From: Phycisphaeraceae bacterium
Lineage (GTDB): Bacteria; Planctomycetota; Phycisphaerae; Phycisphaerales; Phycisphaeraceae
DNA: 34,668 bases
Assembly: GCA_029260655.1 (NCBI GenBank)
Contig: JAJDCU010000068.1
Span: 1-34,668 of the forward strand
Direction: 5' to 3'
Shown: in pieces, positions 7,654-15,320 of the stretch
Numbering within the stretch: position 1 is the first letter of the stretch
How the letters are laid out: each line of letters begins with the position of its first letter
Program-made: the position numbers and the translations under genes
The notes under the pieces: model-generated
Told to the model about the DNA's origin: nothing
The model's database searches: none
Seen by the model: the letters and a program-made list of their open reading frames with translations, nothing else

Positions 7654-8304
7654 ATGGACCGTGTGATGCAACTACTTGAAGTAAATGTCGATGCGCCGAC
7701 CGCCGGGCCGGGGACATGGGCTCAGTTGTTAGCTGACTGCATCCGTTGCGTCGCCCCGCAGAGGGAGCATCTCCACCAGGCGGGGGTAACCGATCCCAAG
7801 GCGCTTGAGTTATCTGACAAAGCCTGCGCCGCGGCGATGCTGGCCAACCTCTGGCGCGATGTCCGGGTGGACGTCATCGAAAACGGACTTATCTACCTGC
7901 CGGGTGACGTCGCCGCACGGCACGGGCTGGACCTGCCGTTGATGCGCAAGGCCGTCAGCCTGGACACCGATCGGGGCTGCGACGGGCGGACACACACCGG
8001 CTCATGCGACTGCGCCTCGATGCCCCAGGCCGGCCTGCGCGCGGTGATCAAACCGTTCTGCGCCGCCATGCGTGAACTGGTCGGCCAGACCCACGGTCTA
8101 AACAGAACAGGCCGAGACATACTCTCGAAAGCGTCGCCGGGGCTGCGTTGCTCGTATCGGCAGATGACCCTCCAGACCGATGCCGTGCTCCGGTCGATCG
8201 CCGGCCAGGGATACGACACGCTGACGGTGCGCCCGCAGCTTGGCGGCGCGACCCGCGCCATCCTCGCCGGACGCCTGCGCCTGGCGAGCTGGTTTGACCG
8301 GTGA
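7654..8304 (+). CDS. Squalene/phytoene synthase homologue lacking the N-terminal half
   Basis: The 216-residue protein matches the C-terminal part of trans-isoprenyl diphosphate synthases of the HpnC/phytoene synthase type. LSDKACAAAMLANLWRDV (about 54-71) followed by VDVIENGLIYLPGDV corresponds to the second aspartate-rich region (DxxxD) and the 'G-x-x-YLP' strand. The family's C-terminal pattern of a YR…L..D..L..IAGQGYDTLTVRP block follows. The usual protein is about 280-300 residues and has a first Asp-rich motif roughly 100 residues earlier. Here that half is absent, and an in-frame stop at 7564 closes the frame upstream. The residues before about 45 look unrelated. It is therefore either a decayed remnant with an intact frame or a non-catalytic derivative. 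No hpnD, hpnE or shc neighbours are visible. Start is uncertain (ATG 7654 or 7666). Confidence 0.65.
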   Translation: MDRVMQLLEVNVDAPTAGPGTWAQLLADCIRCVAPQREHLHQAGVTDPKALELSDKACAAAMLANLWRDVRVDVIENGLIYLPGDVAARHGLDLPLMRKAVSLDTDRGCDGRTHTGSCDCASMPQAGLRAVIKPFCAAMRELVGQTHGLNRTGRDILSKASPGLRCSYRQMTLQTDAVLRSIAGQGYDTLTVRPQLGGATRAILAGRLRLASWFDR

Positions 8305-8332
8305 TCCGGCCATCGGGCTCCAATACATGTAC

Positions 8333-8365
8333 TACAAAACCGGCGATGGTATCACCGGTTTTGTA
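8333..8365. terminator. Bidirectional intrinsic terminator
   Basis: TACAAAACCGG (8333-8343) and CCGGTTTTGTA (8355-8365) form a perfect 11-bp stem with an 11-base loop. The stem ends in TTTTGTA on either strand. It lies between the convergent synthase-like gene (stop 8304) and redoxin gene (stop 8399), so it can serve both. Confidence 0.75.
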
Positions 8366-8398
8366 TGAAGTAGCTGAATCACTTAACGGGCCACATCA

Positions 8399-9043
8399 TC
8401 ACTGCGCCTTAGGCACGCGCTTGATCGAGCAGCCCTTGCTGGTCGTCTTGGTGTACGGTAATTCCTCCCCGGCGAACAAGGCAGCCAGGACCGGTTCGAT
8501 ATAGTTTTCTTCCATCTCGCCGGCCTTCTCCGGGCTGGTGGGGATCTGCTCGATGCCGCCGATGTAAACGAGCGTCTGAGCTTCGTCCGCGGCCACCACG
8601 TAGATGTGCGGGGTGGTCTGGGCGTTGTACACGTCGGCGATGAGGTTGTCCGGGTCCTTGAGGATCGGGTAGGGCAGGCCGTGCTCTTCGTGGTACGAAG
8701 CGAGCTCCTCGGCCGACTCGTTGTGGTTCGAGTTGATCGCCAGGAAGACGGCCTCTTCCTCGTCGAACTGCTGGCTCAGCGGCGCGAGGTAGCGCTCGTA
8801 GCCGCCGCTTTCACGCATCACGTTCCACGGGCAATTGATGCTCTGGAACGCGATCACCACGACCTTGCCCTGGTGGTCGGCGAGGCTGATCGGCTCGCCG
8901 GTGACGACATCGTTGAGGACGAACTGCGGGGCCGGCTCACCGATCGCCGGGTCCTGACGCTCTTCTACTTGTTCAGCGAACACGGCCGAGGTGGTCAGTA
9001 GCGCCGCGGTAAACGTGGTGAGGATACTCAAATGTCTTTTCAT
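8399..9043 (-). CDS. Secreted redoxin/thioredoxin-like protein (AhpC/TSA fold)
   Basis: The 214-residue protein has a signal peptide (MKRHLSILTTFTAALLTTSAVFA) and then a peroxiredoxin/thioredoxin fold: IGEPAPQFVLNDVVTGE (34-50), KVVVIAFQSINCPWN (60-74), ILKDPDN and TTPHIYVV (cis-Pro loop). The active-site region holds one Cys (Cys71, NCPWN), not CxxC. A second conserved-looking Cys lies near the C-terminus in GCSIKR (Cys205), a feature of a family of exported redoxins whose members end GC(S/T)IK. A two-Cys mechanism using Cys71 and Cys205 is possible but inferred. The AAAGGGAGAG ribosome site 7 bases upstream fixes ATG 9043. It follows the MscS gene by 23 bases on the same strand and is probably cotranscribed. 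Confidence 0.82.
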   Translation of the reverse strand: MKRHLSILTTFTAALLTTSAVFAEQVEERQDPAIGEPAPQFVLNDVVTGEPISLADHQGKVVVIAFQSINCPWNVMRESGGYERYLAPLSQQFDEEEAVFLAINSNHNESAEELASYHEEHGLPYPILKDPDNLIADVYNAQTTPHIYVVAADEAQTLVYIGGIEQIPTSPEKAGEMEENYIEPVLAALFAGEELPYTKTTSKGCSIKRVPKAQ

Positions 9044-9066
9044 GGCGACTCTCCCTTTGAGGGTGG

Positions 9067-10197
9067 TTATGGCGATCCGGTGCTCTTGTCCTCCTGTACG
9101 ACACGCACGTTCAGCGGTTCGATTGTATCCAGGTGGACGTCCCGCTGGGGGAACGCGATCGTGATTTTGTTTTCTCGGCACAGCTCATCGATCCGGAAGC
9201 GCACGTCGCTCTGGATCTTACGCAGATCCATCGGCCGGGAGATCCGCGACCAGAAATAGGCCTCGAAGGTCAGGGCGTTGTCGCCGAAGTCTTGGAACAG
9301 CACCAGCGGCTCGGGGCGTTCGTGGATCAGGCTGTGCTCGTCGACGGCCTGCCGCATGAGACGGGCGACCAGATCCGTCGGTGAGCCGTAGGCCACCCCG
9401 ACCACGACCGAGCCGCGCACGTCCCGGTTCGACAGCGTCCAGTTGATCACCGGCTGTTCGAGGAACTGGCTGTTGGGCACCAGCACGTCGACCCCGTCGC
9501 TGCGCCGGATATAGGTGCAGCGGTTGCTGATCGCCTCGATCGTGCCTTCGTGATCCCCGACCTCGACGATGTCGCCTAAGCGGATCGGGCGTTCGAGCAT
9601 GATGATCAGCCCGGAGATCAGGTTGTTAAAAAGGTTCTGCGCCCCAAAGCCCACGCCGATCGCCACGGCACCGCCGAGCACCGTGAAGATCGTGGTCGGG
9701 ATCCCGGCGATCGGCATCGCAGCCAGGATGATGACCACGACCATCGTGTTGAAGATCACCGTCTGGATGACCGCGGCGGCGTGCGAATCGATCCGCGAGA
9801 TCTTCGCCAGCCGGTAGCGGACCAGCCGCGCCACGCGTTTGCTGACCCAGACGCCGACCAGGATGATCAGCAGCGCCAGCACCAGTTGGTTGAGCTTGAT
9901 CGGGCTGCCGCTTGCGCTGAAAAGCTCGGCGTTCCAGATCGTCAGGAACATCCCCGTGAGGCTCCAATGGTCTGTCTGGTCGGCCAGCGCCTGTGGGTTT
10001 TCGGCGGGTAGGTTGTCGCCGGGCGTCGGTTCGGTGACCTGCTCCAGGACCGGGGGGGCCTCGGTCTCGGGTCCGGCGGGGTCAGTGGGTTGGCCCCACG
10101 CACCGGCTGCCGAGGTCAGGATCACCCACAGCCCAAAGCCCAGCAACCAGCCGGACCGATGGCCAAAACGTGCAAGTTGTGCCGGGCGTGTCCACAT
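9067..10197 (-). CDS. MscS-family mechanosensitive ion channel
   Basis: A small-conductance mechanosensitive channel homologue of 376 residues, which releases osmolytes when membrane tension rises. It has a signal-like hydrophobic start (WLLGFGLWVILTSAAGAWG), an Ala/Pro/Glu-rich periplasmic linker and membrane segments at about 88-110 and 133-165. The pore helix and beta domain follow: AVAIGVGFGAQNLFNNLISG (about 178-197), ERPIRLGDIVEVGDHEGTIE and VDVLVPNSQFLEQPVINW. The C-terminal alpha/beta domain ends at VRVVQEDKSTGSP. The Gly/Ala repeat of TM3 and the LVPNS signature are diagnostic. The gene leads a two-gene unit with the secreted redoxin. A TATAAA hexamer lies 8 bases before ATG 10197, so the mRNA may have almost no leader. 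Confidence 0.93.
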   Translation of the reverse strand: MWTRPAQLARFGHRSGWLLGFGLWVILTSAAGAWGQPTDPAGPETEAPPVLEQVTEPTPGDNLPAENPQALADQTDHWSLTGMFLTIWNAELFSASGSPIKLNQLVLALLIILVGVWVSKRVARLVRYRLAKISRIDSHAAAVIQTVIFNTMVVVIILAAMPIAGIPTTIFTVLGGAVAIGVGFGAQNLFNNLISGLIIMLERPIRLGDIVEVGDHEGTIEAISNRCTYIRRSDGVDVLVPNSQFLEQPVINWTLSNRDVRGSVVVGVAYGSPTDLVARLMRQAVDEHSLIHERPEPLVLFQDFGDNALTFEAYFWSRISRPMDLRKIQSDVRFRIDELCRENKITIAFPQRDVHLDTIEPLNVRVVQEDKSTGSP

Positions 10198-10205
10198 CGG
10201 CCCTG

Positions 10206-10211
10206 TTTATA
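10206..10211 (-). promoter_or_regulatory. Candidate -10 element TATAAA next to the mscS start
   Basis: TATAAA on the minus strand is separated from ATG 10197 by 8 bases. This puts transcription start within two bases of the start codon. It shares the 84-base divergent region 10198-10281 with the ABC ATPase promoter. Confidence 0.4.
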
Positions 10212-10269
10212 GCCGACACCGCCGCGGCGTGAAAGATTGGGCGTAGCGGTGATGTGCCCCGCCGGGTGT

Positions 10270-10275
10270 TAGAAT
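10270..10275 (+). promoter_or_regulatory. Leaderless-type -10 element TAGAAT, ABC exporter operon
   Basis: TAGAAT is separated from ATG 10282 by the six bases CCCCCG. No Shine-Dalgarno sequence precedes the ATG, so the predicted mRNA begins at or next to the start codon. No good -35 box is seen. Confidence 0.5.
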
Positions 10276-10281
10276 CCCCCG

Positions 10282-11304
10282 ATGCCTACGGTCGCTGTCG
10301 AAAATCTGAGTAAGACCTTCCGGGTCGCCGACAAGCAGCCGGGCCTGGCCGGGACGCTGCGCCACTTCGTCAACCGCCGCCACCGGCTCATTGACGCGGT
10401 CAAGGATGTTTCCTTTACGATCGAGCCCGGGGAGGTCGTCGGGTTCCTTGGCCCCAACGGCGCGGGCAAGACCACGACCCTCAAGATGCTTACCGGGTTG
10501 ATCCACCCGACCGCCGGCTCGGTCCGTGTGCTCGACCAGGTGCCGTTTAAGCGCAAGCCCGATCTGCTGCGTCAGATCACGCTGGTGATGGGCCAGAAAC
10601 AGCAGATGATCTGGGACCTGCCCCCGATCGAGTCCCTGCGGATCAACGCCGCGGTTTACGGCGTACCCGACAGCGAAGCCAAACGCCGGATCGACGAGCT
10701 GGCGGACCTGCTCTCGATCTCCGACGAGCTGACCCGCCCGGTGCGCAAGCTGTCTCTGGGCGAGCGGATGAAGTGCGAACTGATGGCGGCGTTGCTGCAT
10801 CACCCCAAGGTTCTTTTTCTTGATGAGCCGACGCTGGGGCTGGATGTCAATGCCCAGACCGCGGTGCGCAACTTCCTGCGCGACTACAACCGCCAGCACG
10901 GCGCGTCGATCCTGCTGACCAGCCACTACATGGCCGACATCACCGCCTTGTGCGACCGGGTCGTGATGATCCACAAGGGCGGGCTGATCTACGACGGCAG
11001 CCTGTCCGGCGTCGTCCAGCGGTTCGCACCGTTCCGCGAGGTGAAGGTCGAGCTCGGCCATGAGTTCGATCACGCCACGATAAGCCGCTACGGCGAGGTC
11101 GAGTCGATCGACGGCCGGGTCGCACGGCTGCTGGTCAAACGCGACGGCCTGACAGCCGCTGTGAACCGGTTGCTCGCGGAGCTGGACGTCACCGACCTGA
11201 CCGTAACCGACCCGCCGATCGAGGAGGTGATCGGCCGGGTGTTCGATATGGACGCGGACGACTTGTCATCCGGGGGCCCGGCCCGTGAGGCGGCGGCGCG
11301 ATGA
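10282..11304 (+). CDS. ABC transporter ATP-binding protein (NatA/COG4586-like)
   Basis: The 340-residue cytoplasmic ATPase energises an ABC-2 exporter formed with the next two genes. Motifs: Walker A GPNGAGKT (57-64), Q-loop region VMGQKQQMIWDLPP (102-115), signature LSLGE (157-161, a variant of LSGGQ), Walker B plus D-loop VLFLDEPTLGLD (177-188) and H-loop LLTSHYM (about 210-216). A long insertion (KQPGLAGTLRHFVNRRH) between the first strand and the core, and a roughly 100-residue C-terminal extension after about 240, are typical of the COG4586 group. That group is found with paired COG4587/COG3694 permeases. The 3' end overlaps the first permease by ATGA, so translation is probably coupled. 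The substrate is unknown; this group is often linked to lipid, antibiotic or Na+ export. Confidence 0.93.
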   Translation: MPTVAVENLSKTFRVADKQPGLAGTLRHFVNRRHRLIDAVKDVSFTIEPGEVVGFLGPNGAGKTTTLKMLTGLIHPTAGSVRVLDQVPFKRKPDLLRQITLVMGQKQQMIWDLPPIESLRINAAVYGVPDSEAKRRIDELADLLSISDELTRPVRKLSLGERMKCELMAALLHHPKVLFLDEPTLGLDVNAQTAVRNFLRDYNRQHGASILLTSHYMADITALCDRVVMIHKGGLIYDGSLSGVVQRFAPFREVKVELGHEFDHATISRYGEVESIDGRVARLLVKRDGLTAAVNRLLAELDVTDLTVTDPPIEEVIGRVFDMDADDLSSGGPAREAAAR

Positions 11305-12137
11305 CGCAGTCGGCAGAGAAATTCTCCATTGGCTGGCCGCACAAGCTGCGGGTGATGCTCGGCGTGCAGGCCGCGGAAATGGCCCAATACCGCGCAGAGA
11401 TCGCGCTGTGGGCGATCGCGACCATGCTCCCCTTGATCATGATGGGCCTCTGGGCGCAGGCGGGCGAATCCGGATTGTTTCCGTTGAAGCGCGTCGAGAT
11501 GTTCCGATACTTCATCGCCGTGTTTATTGTCCGGCAGTTCACGATCGTCTGGATCATCCATCACTTCGAGTTCCTGGTTGTGACCGGCCGGCTCAGCCCT
11601 CTGTTGCTTCACCCGATCGACCCGGTCTGGCGGTTCATCATCATGCACATAAGCGAGCACTGGGTCCGTGTGCCGTTCGTATTTCTGATCATCGGCGGCT
11701 TCCTCTGGCTTTACCCCCAAACGCTGACAGGCGGGACGGACGGGACGGCGTGGTGGCCCGGCTTGGGCAACCTGGCGCTGGCGGCGGTGGCGATGTATAC
11801 CGCGTTCCTGCTGCGCTTCTTCATGCAGTACACCCTGTGCATGGCCGCCTTCTGGCACGAGCGGGTCGCCGCGATGGATGCGATCATCTACATGCCATAC
11901 CTCTTCCTCTCGGGGCTGCTCTTCCCGTTCGAAGTGCTCCCCGATTACGCCCGCGAGATACTGCTGTGGACCCCGTTCCCCTACATGGTCTGGTTCCCCG
12001 CCACCCTTGTCGTCAACGGCGAGGGCCCGATCCTGCGCGGCTTCCTCACCATGATCGGATGGATGATCCTCTTCTTCATCCTCTACCGCTGGCTTTGGCG
12101 CAAAGGCCTGAAACACTACTCGGCGATGGGCGCATGA
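11301..12137 (+). CDS. ABC-2 family permease, first subunit
   Basis: The 278-residue polytopic membrane protein has hydrophobic helices at about 38-56 (IALWAIATMLPLIMMGLWA), 75-95, 118-138, 155-183, 199-215 and 245-268. The topology and the pattern RLSPLLLHPIDPVWRF (about 97-112) match ABC-2 permeases of the COG3694/COG4587 type that partner the preceding ATPase. YMPYLFLSGLLFPFEVLP (about 197-214) is the typical late helix with an amphipathic turn. It overlaps the ATPase gene (ATGA at 11301-11304) and the second permease (ATGA at 12134-12137). A much longer frame starting at 11285 overlaps this gene in a different phase; its first 283 codons are a compositional shadow of this gene. Confidence 0.88.
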   Translation: MTQSAEKFSIGWPHKLRVMLGVQAAEMAQYRAEIALWAIATMLPLIMMGLWAQAGESGLFPLKRVEMFRYFIAVFIVRQFTIVWIIHHFEFLVVTGRLSPLLLHPIDPVWRFIIMHISEHWVRVPFVFLIIGGFLWLYPQTLTGGTDGTAWWPGLGNLALAAVAMYTAFLLRFFMQYTLCMAAFWHERVAAMDAIIYMPYLFLSGLLFPFEVLPDYAREILLWTPFPYMVWFPATLVVNGEGPILRGFLTMIGWMILFFILYRWLWRKGLKHYSAMGA

Positions 12138-12922
12138 CCCGATACCTCAATGCAATCCGAATCTTCTGGTCCGCCTCGATCTCGGCTGAGATGGAGTACC
12201 GCGCCAACTTCCTCATGGCCACGCTCTCCAGCGTCATGACGCTGGCCGGGACGATGTTCATGCTCTACCTGTTCTACCGCACCGGGTACGAGCTGGGCGG
12301 TTGGCCCTGGCGAGATGCGCTTGTTGTCGTCGGTGTGTTCACCTTTCTCGAAGGCATGCAGTCGACTTTCATGACCCCCAACCGCACCCGCGTTACCGAG
12401 CATGTCCGCGAGGGCACACTGGACTTCGTGCTGCTTAAGCCGATCGACAGCCAGTTCTGGCTTTCGGTGCGCACGATCTCACCCTGGGGCATTCCTAACA
12501 TCCTGCTTGGACTTGGCGTCGTAGTTTATGCCGCACTGACTCGGGATCGTCTACCGGGGATTCTTGATCTGCTTCCCGCAGCCGCCACGCTCATCTTCGC
12601 CGTGCTCATGCTCTACAGCCTCGGGTACCTGCTGAGCACCTTCTCCATCTGGTACGTCAAGCTCTACAACATCACCATGGCCATGCAGACCCTGGTCGAG
12701 ACCGGCCGATACCCCATCACCGCCTACCCAGCGGCGTATCAGGTCTTCTTCACTTTCGTCCTGCCCGTCGCCTTCATGACCACCGTCCCCGCCCAGTTCA
12801 TCACCGGCCAAGGCACCGCCGGCTGGCTGCTGGGCGCGGCACTCGTCGCCGCAGTGCTGCTGATACTGTCCATCGCCTTCTGGCGCTTCGCGCTGCGGTA
12901 TTACACCAGCGCGTCGAGTTGA
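12134..12922 (+). CDS. ABC-2 family permease, second subunit
   Basis: The 262-residue polytopic protein starts MTRYLNAIRIFWSASISAEMEYRAN, the usual N-terminus of COG3694-type permeases with an amphipathic helix before TM1. Membrane segments lie at about 28-48, 62-78, 112-135, 148-172, 195-212 and 226-248. EGTLDFVLLKPIDSQFWLS (about 97-115) is the cytoplasmic loop motif that docks on the ATPase and parallels RLSPLLLHPIDPVW in the sister permease. This supports a heterodimeric channel. It ends the operon; the next gene has its own promoter-like sequence. Start ATG 12134 is fixed by the 4-base overlap with the preceding stop. Confidence 0.88.
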   Translation: MTRYLNAIRIFWSASISAEMEYRANFLMATLSSVMTLAGTMFMLYLFYRTGYELGGWPWRDALVVVGVFTFLEGMQSTFMTPNRTRVTEHVREGTLDFVLLKPIDSQFWLSVRTISPWGIPNILLGLGVVVYAALTRDRLPGILDLLPAAATLIFAVLMLYSLGYLLSTFSIWYVKLYNITMAMQTLVETGRYPITAYPAAYQVFFTFVLPVAFMTTVPAQFITGQGTAGWLLGAALVAAVLLILSIAFWRFALRYYTSASS

Positions 12923-12934
12923 GTGGTGGTTTGT

Positions 12935-12963
12935 TTGACCTTGCGATGCCGACCCTCGATGAT
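12935..12963 (+). promoter_or_regulatory. Near-leaderless promoter of the zinc-ribbon membrane protein
   Basis: TTGACC (12935-12940), a 17-base spacer and GATGAT (12958-12963) form a recognisable sigma70-type promoter. The -10 is 8 bases from ATG 12972, so transcription would start within about two bases of the start codon. No Shine-Dalgarno sequence is present. Confidence 0.5.
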
Positions 12964-12971
12964 GGCAAGCC

Positions 12972-13919
12972 ATGATGTTGTTCAGTGCTATCCTCGGCAT
13001 ACTATTTCTGATCATCCCGCTGGCGTACCTGCTGACATCCTTGGTGGGGTTGACGTACCTGTGGTACCGGGTGTTGAAGGGGAAGCGGGGCGGGGATCTG
13101 CCGACGTGCGCCAAGTGTGGTTACGCGGTGCGCGGGTTGCCGGGACTTGACTGTCCGGAGTGCGGGGCGGACCTGCGCGAAGTCGGGATCGTCACGCCCA
13201 AGCAGCGCGGCGCTGTTTCGCCGGTGTTGTTTGTGCTGGTGTGGACGCTGCTGCTGCCCGGGCCGTCGTGTCTGGTGTCGGGGCTGCTGGTGTGGGTCGG
13301 GCCCAAGACCAAGGGGCAGATAAATGACACGCTCGACCTGACGCCAATCGCCTCGGGCGAGTACCAAAACGCGAATATCAATCAGATCGGTGGCATGTCC
13401 TGGTATGCCGGGACGAACTACACGCAACTGAACATTCTGGGCAACACGTCCCAGTTTGAGAATCTTCAGATCGATCCGGTGGCGATGACGTATGAGGACC
13501 AGTCGAGCATATCAAGCGGAAATACGACGGTGTACACGGGCGCGACCACCAAGCCGCTGGATCGCCAGGCCTTGCTCGACATGCTCAAGCGCGCCGGGGC
13601 GGACATCACCCGGCAGGACGTGATGGATGAGGCGGATGAGCTGCTTTCGATCATCCAAGGCATCCCGACCCAGGGGCTAGGCGGCCTCACACCGACGCAC
13701 TTTACTCAAAACTACTACAGCAACAGCTATGACCAGCCGGCGGGGTGGTTCATGCTTGTGCTGCTGGGGGTCTGGGTGTTGGTCTGGGTAGGGGGGCTCG
13801 TGTGGTTTTTCCGGATCCGCAGCAAGCAGATACCCACCGTGCAGCAAGGTCTGTCCGACCCGGCCCGATTCGCGCCCTCCAGCCCAAGCGGCCCGGCGGG
13901 TCCACCTTCGGCTTTCTAG
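12972..13919 (+). CDS. Membrane protein with planctomycete-type zinc ribbon
   Basis: The 315-residue protein is of unknown function. A helix at 3-32 is followed by a cytoplasmic zinc ribbon: Cys46, Cys49, Cys61 and Cys64 in CAKCGYAVRGLP…CPECG. This CxxCGYxxRGLP arrangement recurs in many paralogues in Planctomycetota genomes. A second helix follows at about 80-102. Then comes an Asn/Thr/Ser/Gln-rich exported region (about 105-245), a third helix at about 255-278 and a Pro/Ser-rich tail. The exported part contains a short helical segment (LDRQALLDMLKRAGADITRQ). ATG 12972 was chosen with the second ATG at 12975 as an equal alternative. The 3' end precedes the recA promoter by about 50 bases. 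Confidence 0.72.
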   Translation: MMLFSAILGILFLIIPLAYLLTSLVGLTYLWYRVLKGKRGGDLPTCAKCGYAVRGLPGLDCPECGADLREVGIVTPKQRGAVSPVLFVLVWTLLLPGPSCLVSGLLVWVGPKTKGQINDTLDLTPIASGEYQNANINQIGGMSWYAGTNYTQLNILGNTSQFENLQIDPVAMTYEDQSSISSGNTTVYTGATTKPLDRQALLDMLKRAGADITRQDVMDEADELLSIIQGIPTQGLGGLTPTHFTQNYYSNSYDQPAGWFMLVLLGVWVLVWVGGLVWFFRIRSKQIPTVQQGLSDPARFAPSSPSGPAGPPSAF

Positions 13920-13969
13920 GTCACCCGAACATCTCCCGAATATTTTTTCGATTCCGTTCAAGAAACCCC

Positions 13970-13997
13970 TTGACAGATGCCAAACATCTCCTAACAT
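13970..13997 (+). promoter_or_regulatory. recA promoter
   Basis: TTGACA (13970-13975, perfect -35), a 16-base spacer and TAACAT (13992-13997) form a sigma70-type promoter, with start expected near 14004. AACATCTCC occurs twice, at 13928-13936 and overlapping the spacer at 13983-13991, a direct repeat 55 bases apart. This could be an operator, but no recognised SOS box (GAAC-N4-GTTC or CTGT-N8-ACAG) is evident. An AAGGAG sequence at 14037-14042 lies 7 bases before an in-frame ATG at 14050, an alternative recA start. Confidence 0.6.
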
Positions 13998-14124
13998 GGC
14001 CGGTGCCTGACATTAACCGAACACATTGACGAAAACAAGGAGCATGACTATGGTAACAGCCTCAACACTATCCACGGGCTTCGGCAAGCGAAACGGGGCC
14101 GCCAAGCGAGAGAGAGGACTATCC

Positions 14125-15204
14125 ATGGCCAAGACACAGCCCCCCGTTGACAAGTCCGAGGCCGGCCGAAAGCAGGCCCTGGAGCGGGCGGTGGCTCAGA
14201 TCGAGCGGAACTTCGGCAAGGGCTCGATCATGCGGCTGGATGACGACCCGTCCAACGTCCCGGCGGGGATCTCGACCGGGGCGATCAGCCTGGACCTGGC
14301 CTTAGGCGGCAAGGGCATCCCGCGCGGCCGGGTCATCGAGGTGTTCGGCCCGGAATCCTCCGGCAAGACCACCCTGAACCTGCACATCATCGCCAGCGTC
14401 CAGAAATCGGGCGGCATCGCGGCCTTCATTGACGCCGAGCACGCCCTGGACCCGTCCTGGGCCAAGCGTCTGGGGGTCAACATCGACGACCTGCTGGTCA
14501 GCCAGCCGGACACCGGCGAGCAGGCACTGGAGATCTGTGAGCTGTTGGTCCGATCCAACGCCGTGGACCTGGTCGTGATCGACTCGGTCGCCGCCTTGAT
14601 CCCCCGGGCGGAGATCGAAGGCGAGATGGGCGATACCCACGTCGGACTTCAGGCCCGCCTGATGAGCCAGGCCCTGCGAAAGCTCACCGGTGCGATCAAC
14701 CAGAGCAAGTGCACCGTCAGCTTCATCAACCAGATCCGCGAGAAGATCGGCGTGATGTTCGGCAACCCCGAGACCACCCCAGGCGGCCGGGCGCTGAAGT
14801 TCTATTCCTCCGTCCGTCTGGACATCCGCCGCACCGGCAGCATCAAGGACGGCGACGTGGCGGTCGGCAACCGCGTCCGGGTCAAGGTCGTCAAGAACAA
14901 GGTCGCCCCCCCGTTCCGCATGGCCGAGTTCGACATCATGTTCGATGAGGGCATCAGCGCAACCGGGGACCTGCTGGACCTGGCGGTCGAGGCCGAGGTG
15001 GCGCAGAAGTCCGGCGCGTGGTTCAGCTTCGGCGAAGTCCGGCTGGGCCAGGGCCGGGAGAACAGCAAGCAATTCCTCAAGGACAACCCCGACCTGTTCG
15101 AGGAGATCAAACGTAAGGTCCTGGAGGCCAAAGGCATCGGCGAGCCCACCGCTGAGATCGCCGACGACGACGAGCTGGTCCCCGCCGAGGCTGACGACGA
15201 ATAG
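14125..15204 (+). CDS. recA: RecA recombinase
   Basis: DNA-dependent ATPase for homologous strand exchange and the coprotease that triggers SOS. Length 359. Motifs: [14 protein letters not shown] near the N-terminus, Walker A GPESSGKT (75-82), DAEHALDP, Walker B region [20 protein letters not shown], loop L1 [41 protein letters not shown] with loop L2, and an acidic C-terminal tail ([16 protein letters not shown]) that modulates DNA binding. I chose ATG 14125 because GAGAGG lies 7 bases upstream and the Walker A then sits where the family expects it. The alternative ATG 14050, preceded by AAGGAG, would add 25 residues. Those codons include CTA, AGA and TCA and have about 60% GC at third positions, unlike the gene body, so I read them as leader. 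recX and lexA are not adjacent. Confidence 0.97.
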   Translation: MAKTQPPVDKSEAGRKQALERAVAQIERNFGKGSIMRLDDDPSNVPAGISTGAISLDLALGGKGIPRGRVIEVFGPESSGKTTLNLHIIASVQKSGGIAAFIDAEHALDPSWAKRLGVNIDDLLVSQPDTGEQALEICELLVRSNAVDLVVIDSVAALIPRAEIEGEMGDTHVGLQARLMSQALRKLTGAINQSKCTVSFINQIREKIGVMFGNPETTPGGRALKFYSSVRLDIRRTGSIKDGDVAVGNRVRVKVVKNKVAPPFRMAEFDIMFDEGISATGDLLDLAVEAEVAQKSGAWFSFGEVRLGQGRENSKQFLKDNPDLFEEIKRKVLEAKGIGEPTAEIADDDELVPAEADDE

Positions 15205-15227
15205 AGGCGACAGGCAACGCGCGAGGG

Positions 15228-15255
15228 TTGACGGTGAAAACGTCAGGTTTAGCTG
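15228..15255 (+). promoter_or_regulatory. Weak promoter candidate for the propeller-like protein
   Basis: TTGACG (15228-15233) with a 16-base spacer and TAGCTG (15250-15255). The -35 is good and the -10 poor. A small dyad (TGACG…CGTCA) overlaps it. A GCGGT-GACG-ACCGC hairpin lies between this site and the start codon. Confidence 0.3.
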
Positions 15256-15320
15256 TGAGCCCGTCCGGCTTAGCGGCCTGCCCGATGCGGTGACGACCGC
15301 GTCTTGTGGAGAGCAAGAGG

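Noticed and set aside
11285-12133. Long open frame that would fuse about 283 extra residues to the second ABC permease
   Set aside because: It runs in another phase through the first permease gene, which has clear membrane helices and ATGA overlaps on both sides; the extra sequence is Arg/Pro/His-rich with no helices.
14302-15072. Open frame antisense to recA
   Set aside because: Shadow of recA codon bias; no start signal and no domain pattern.
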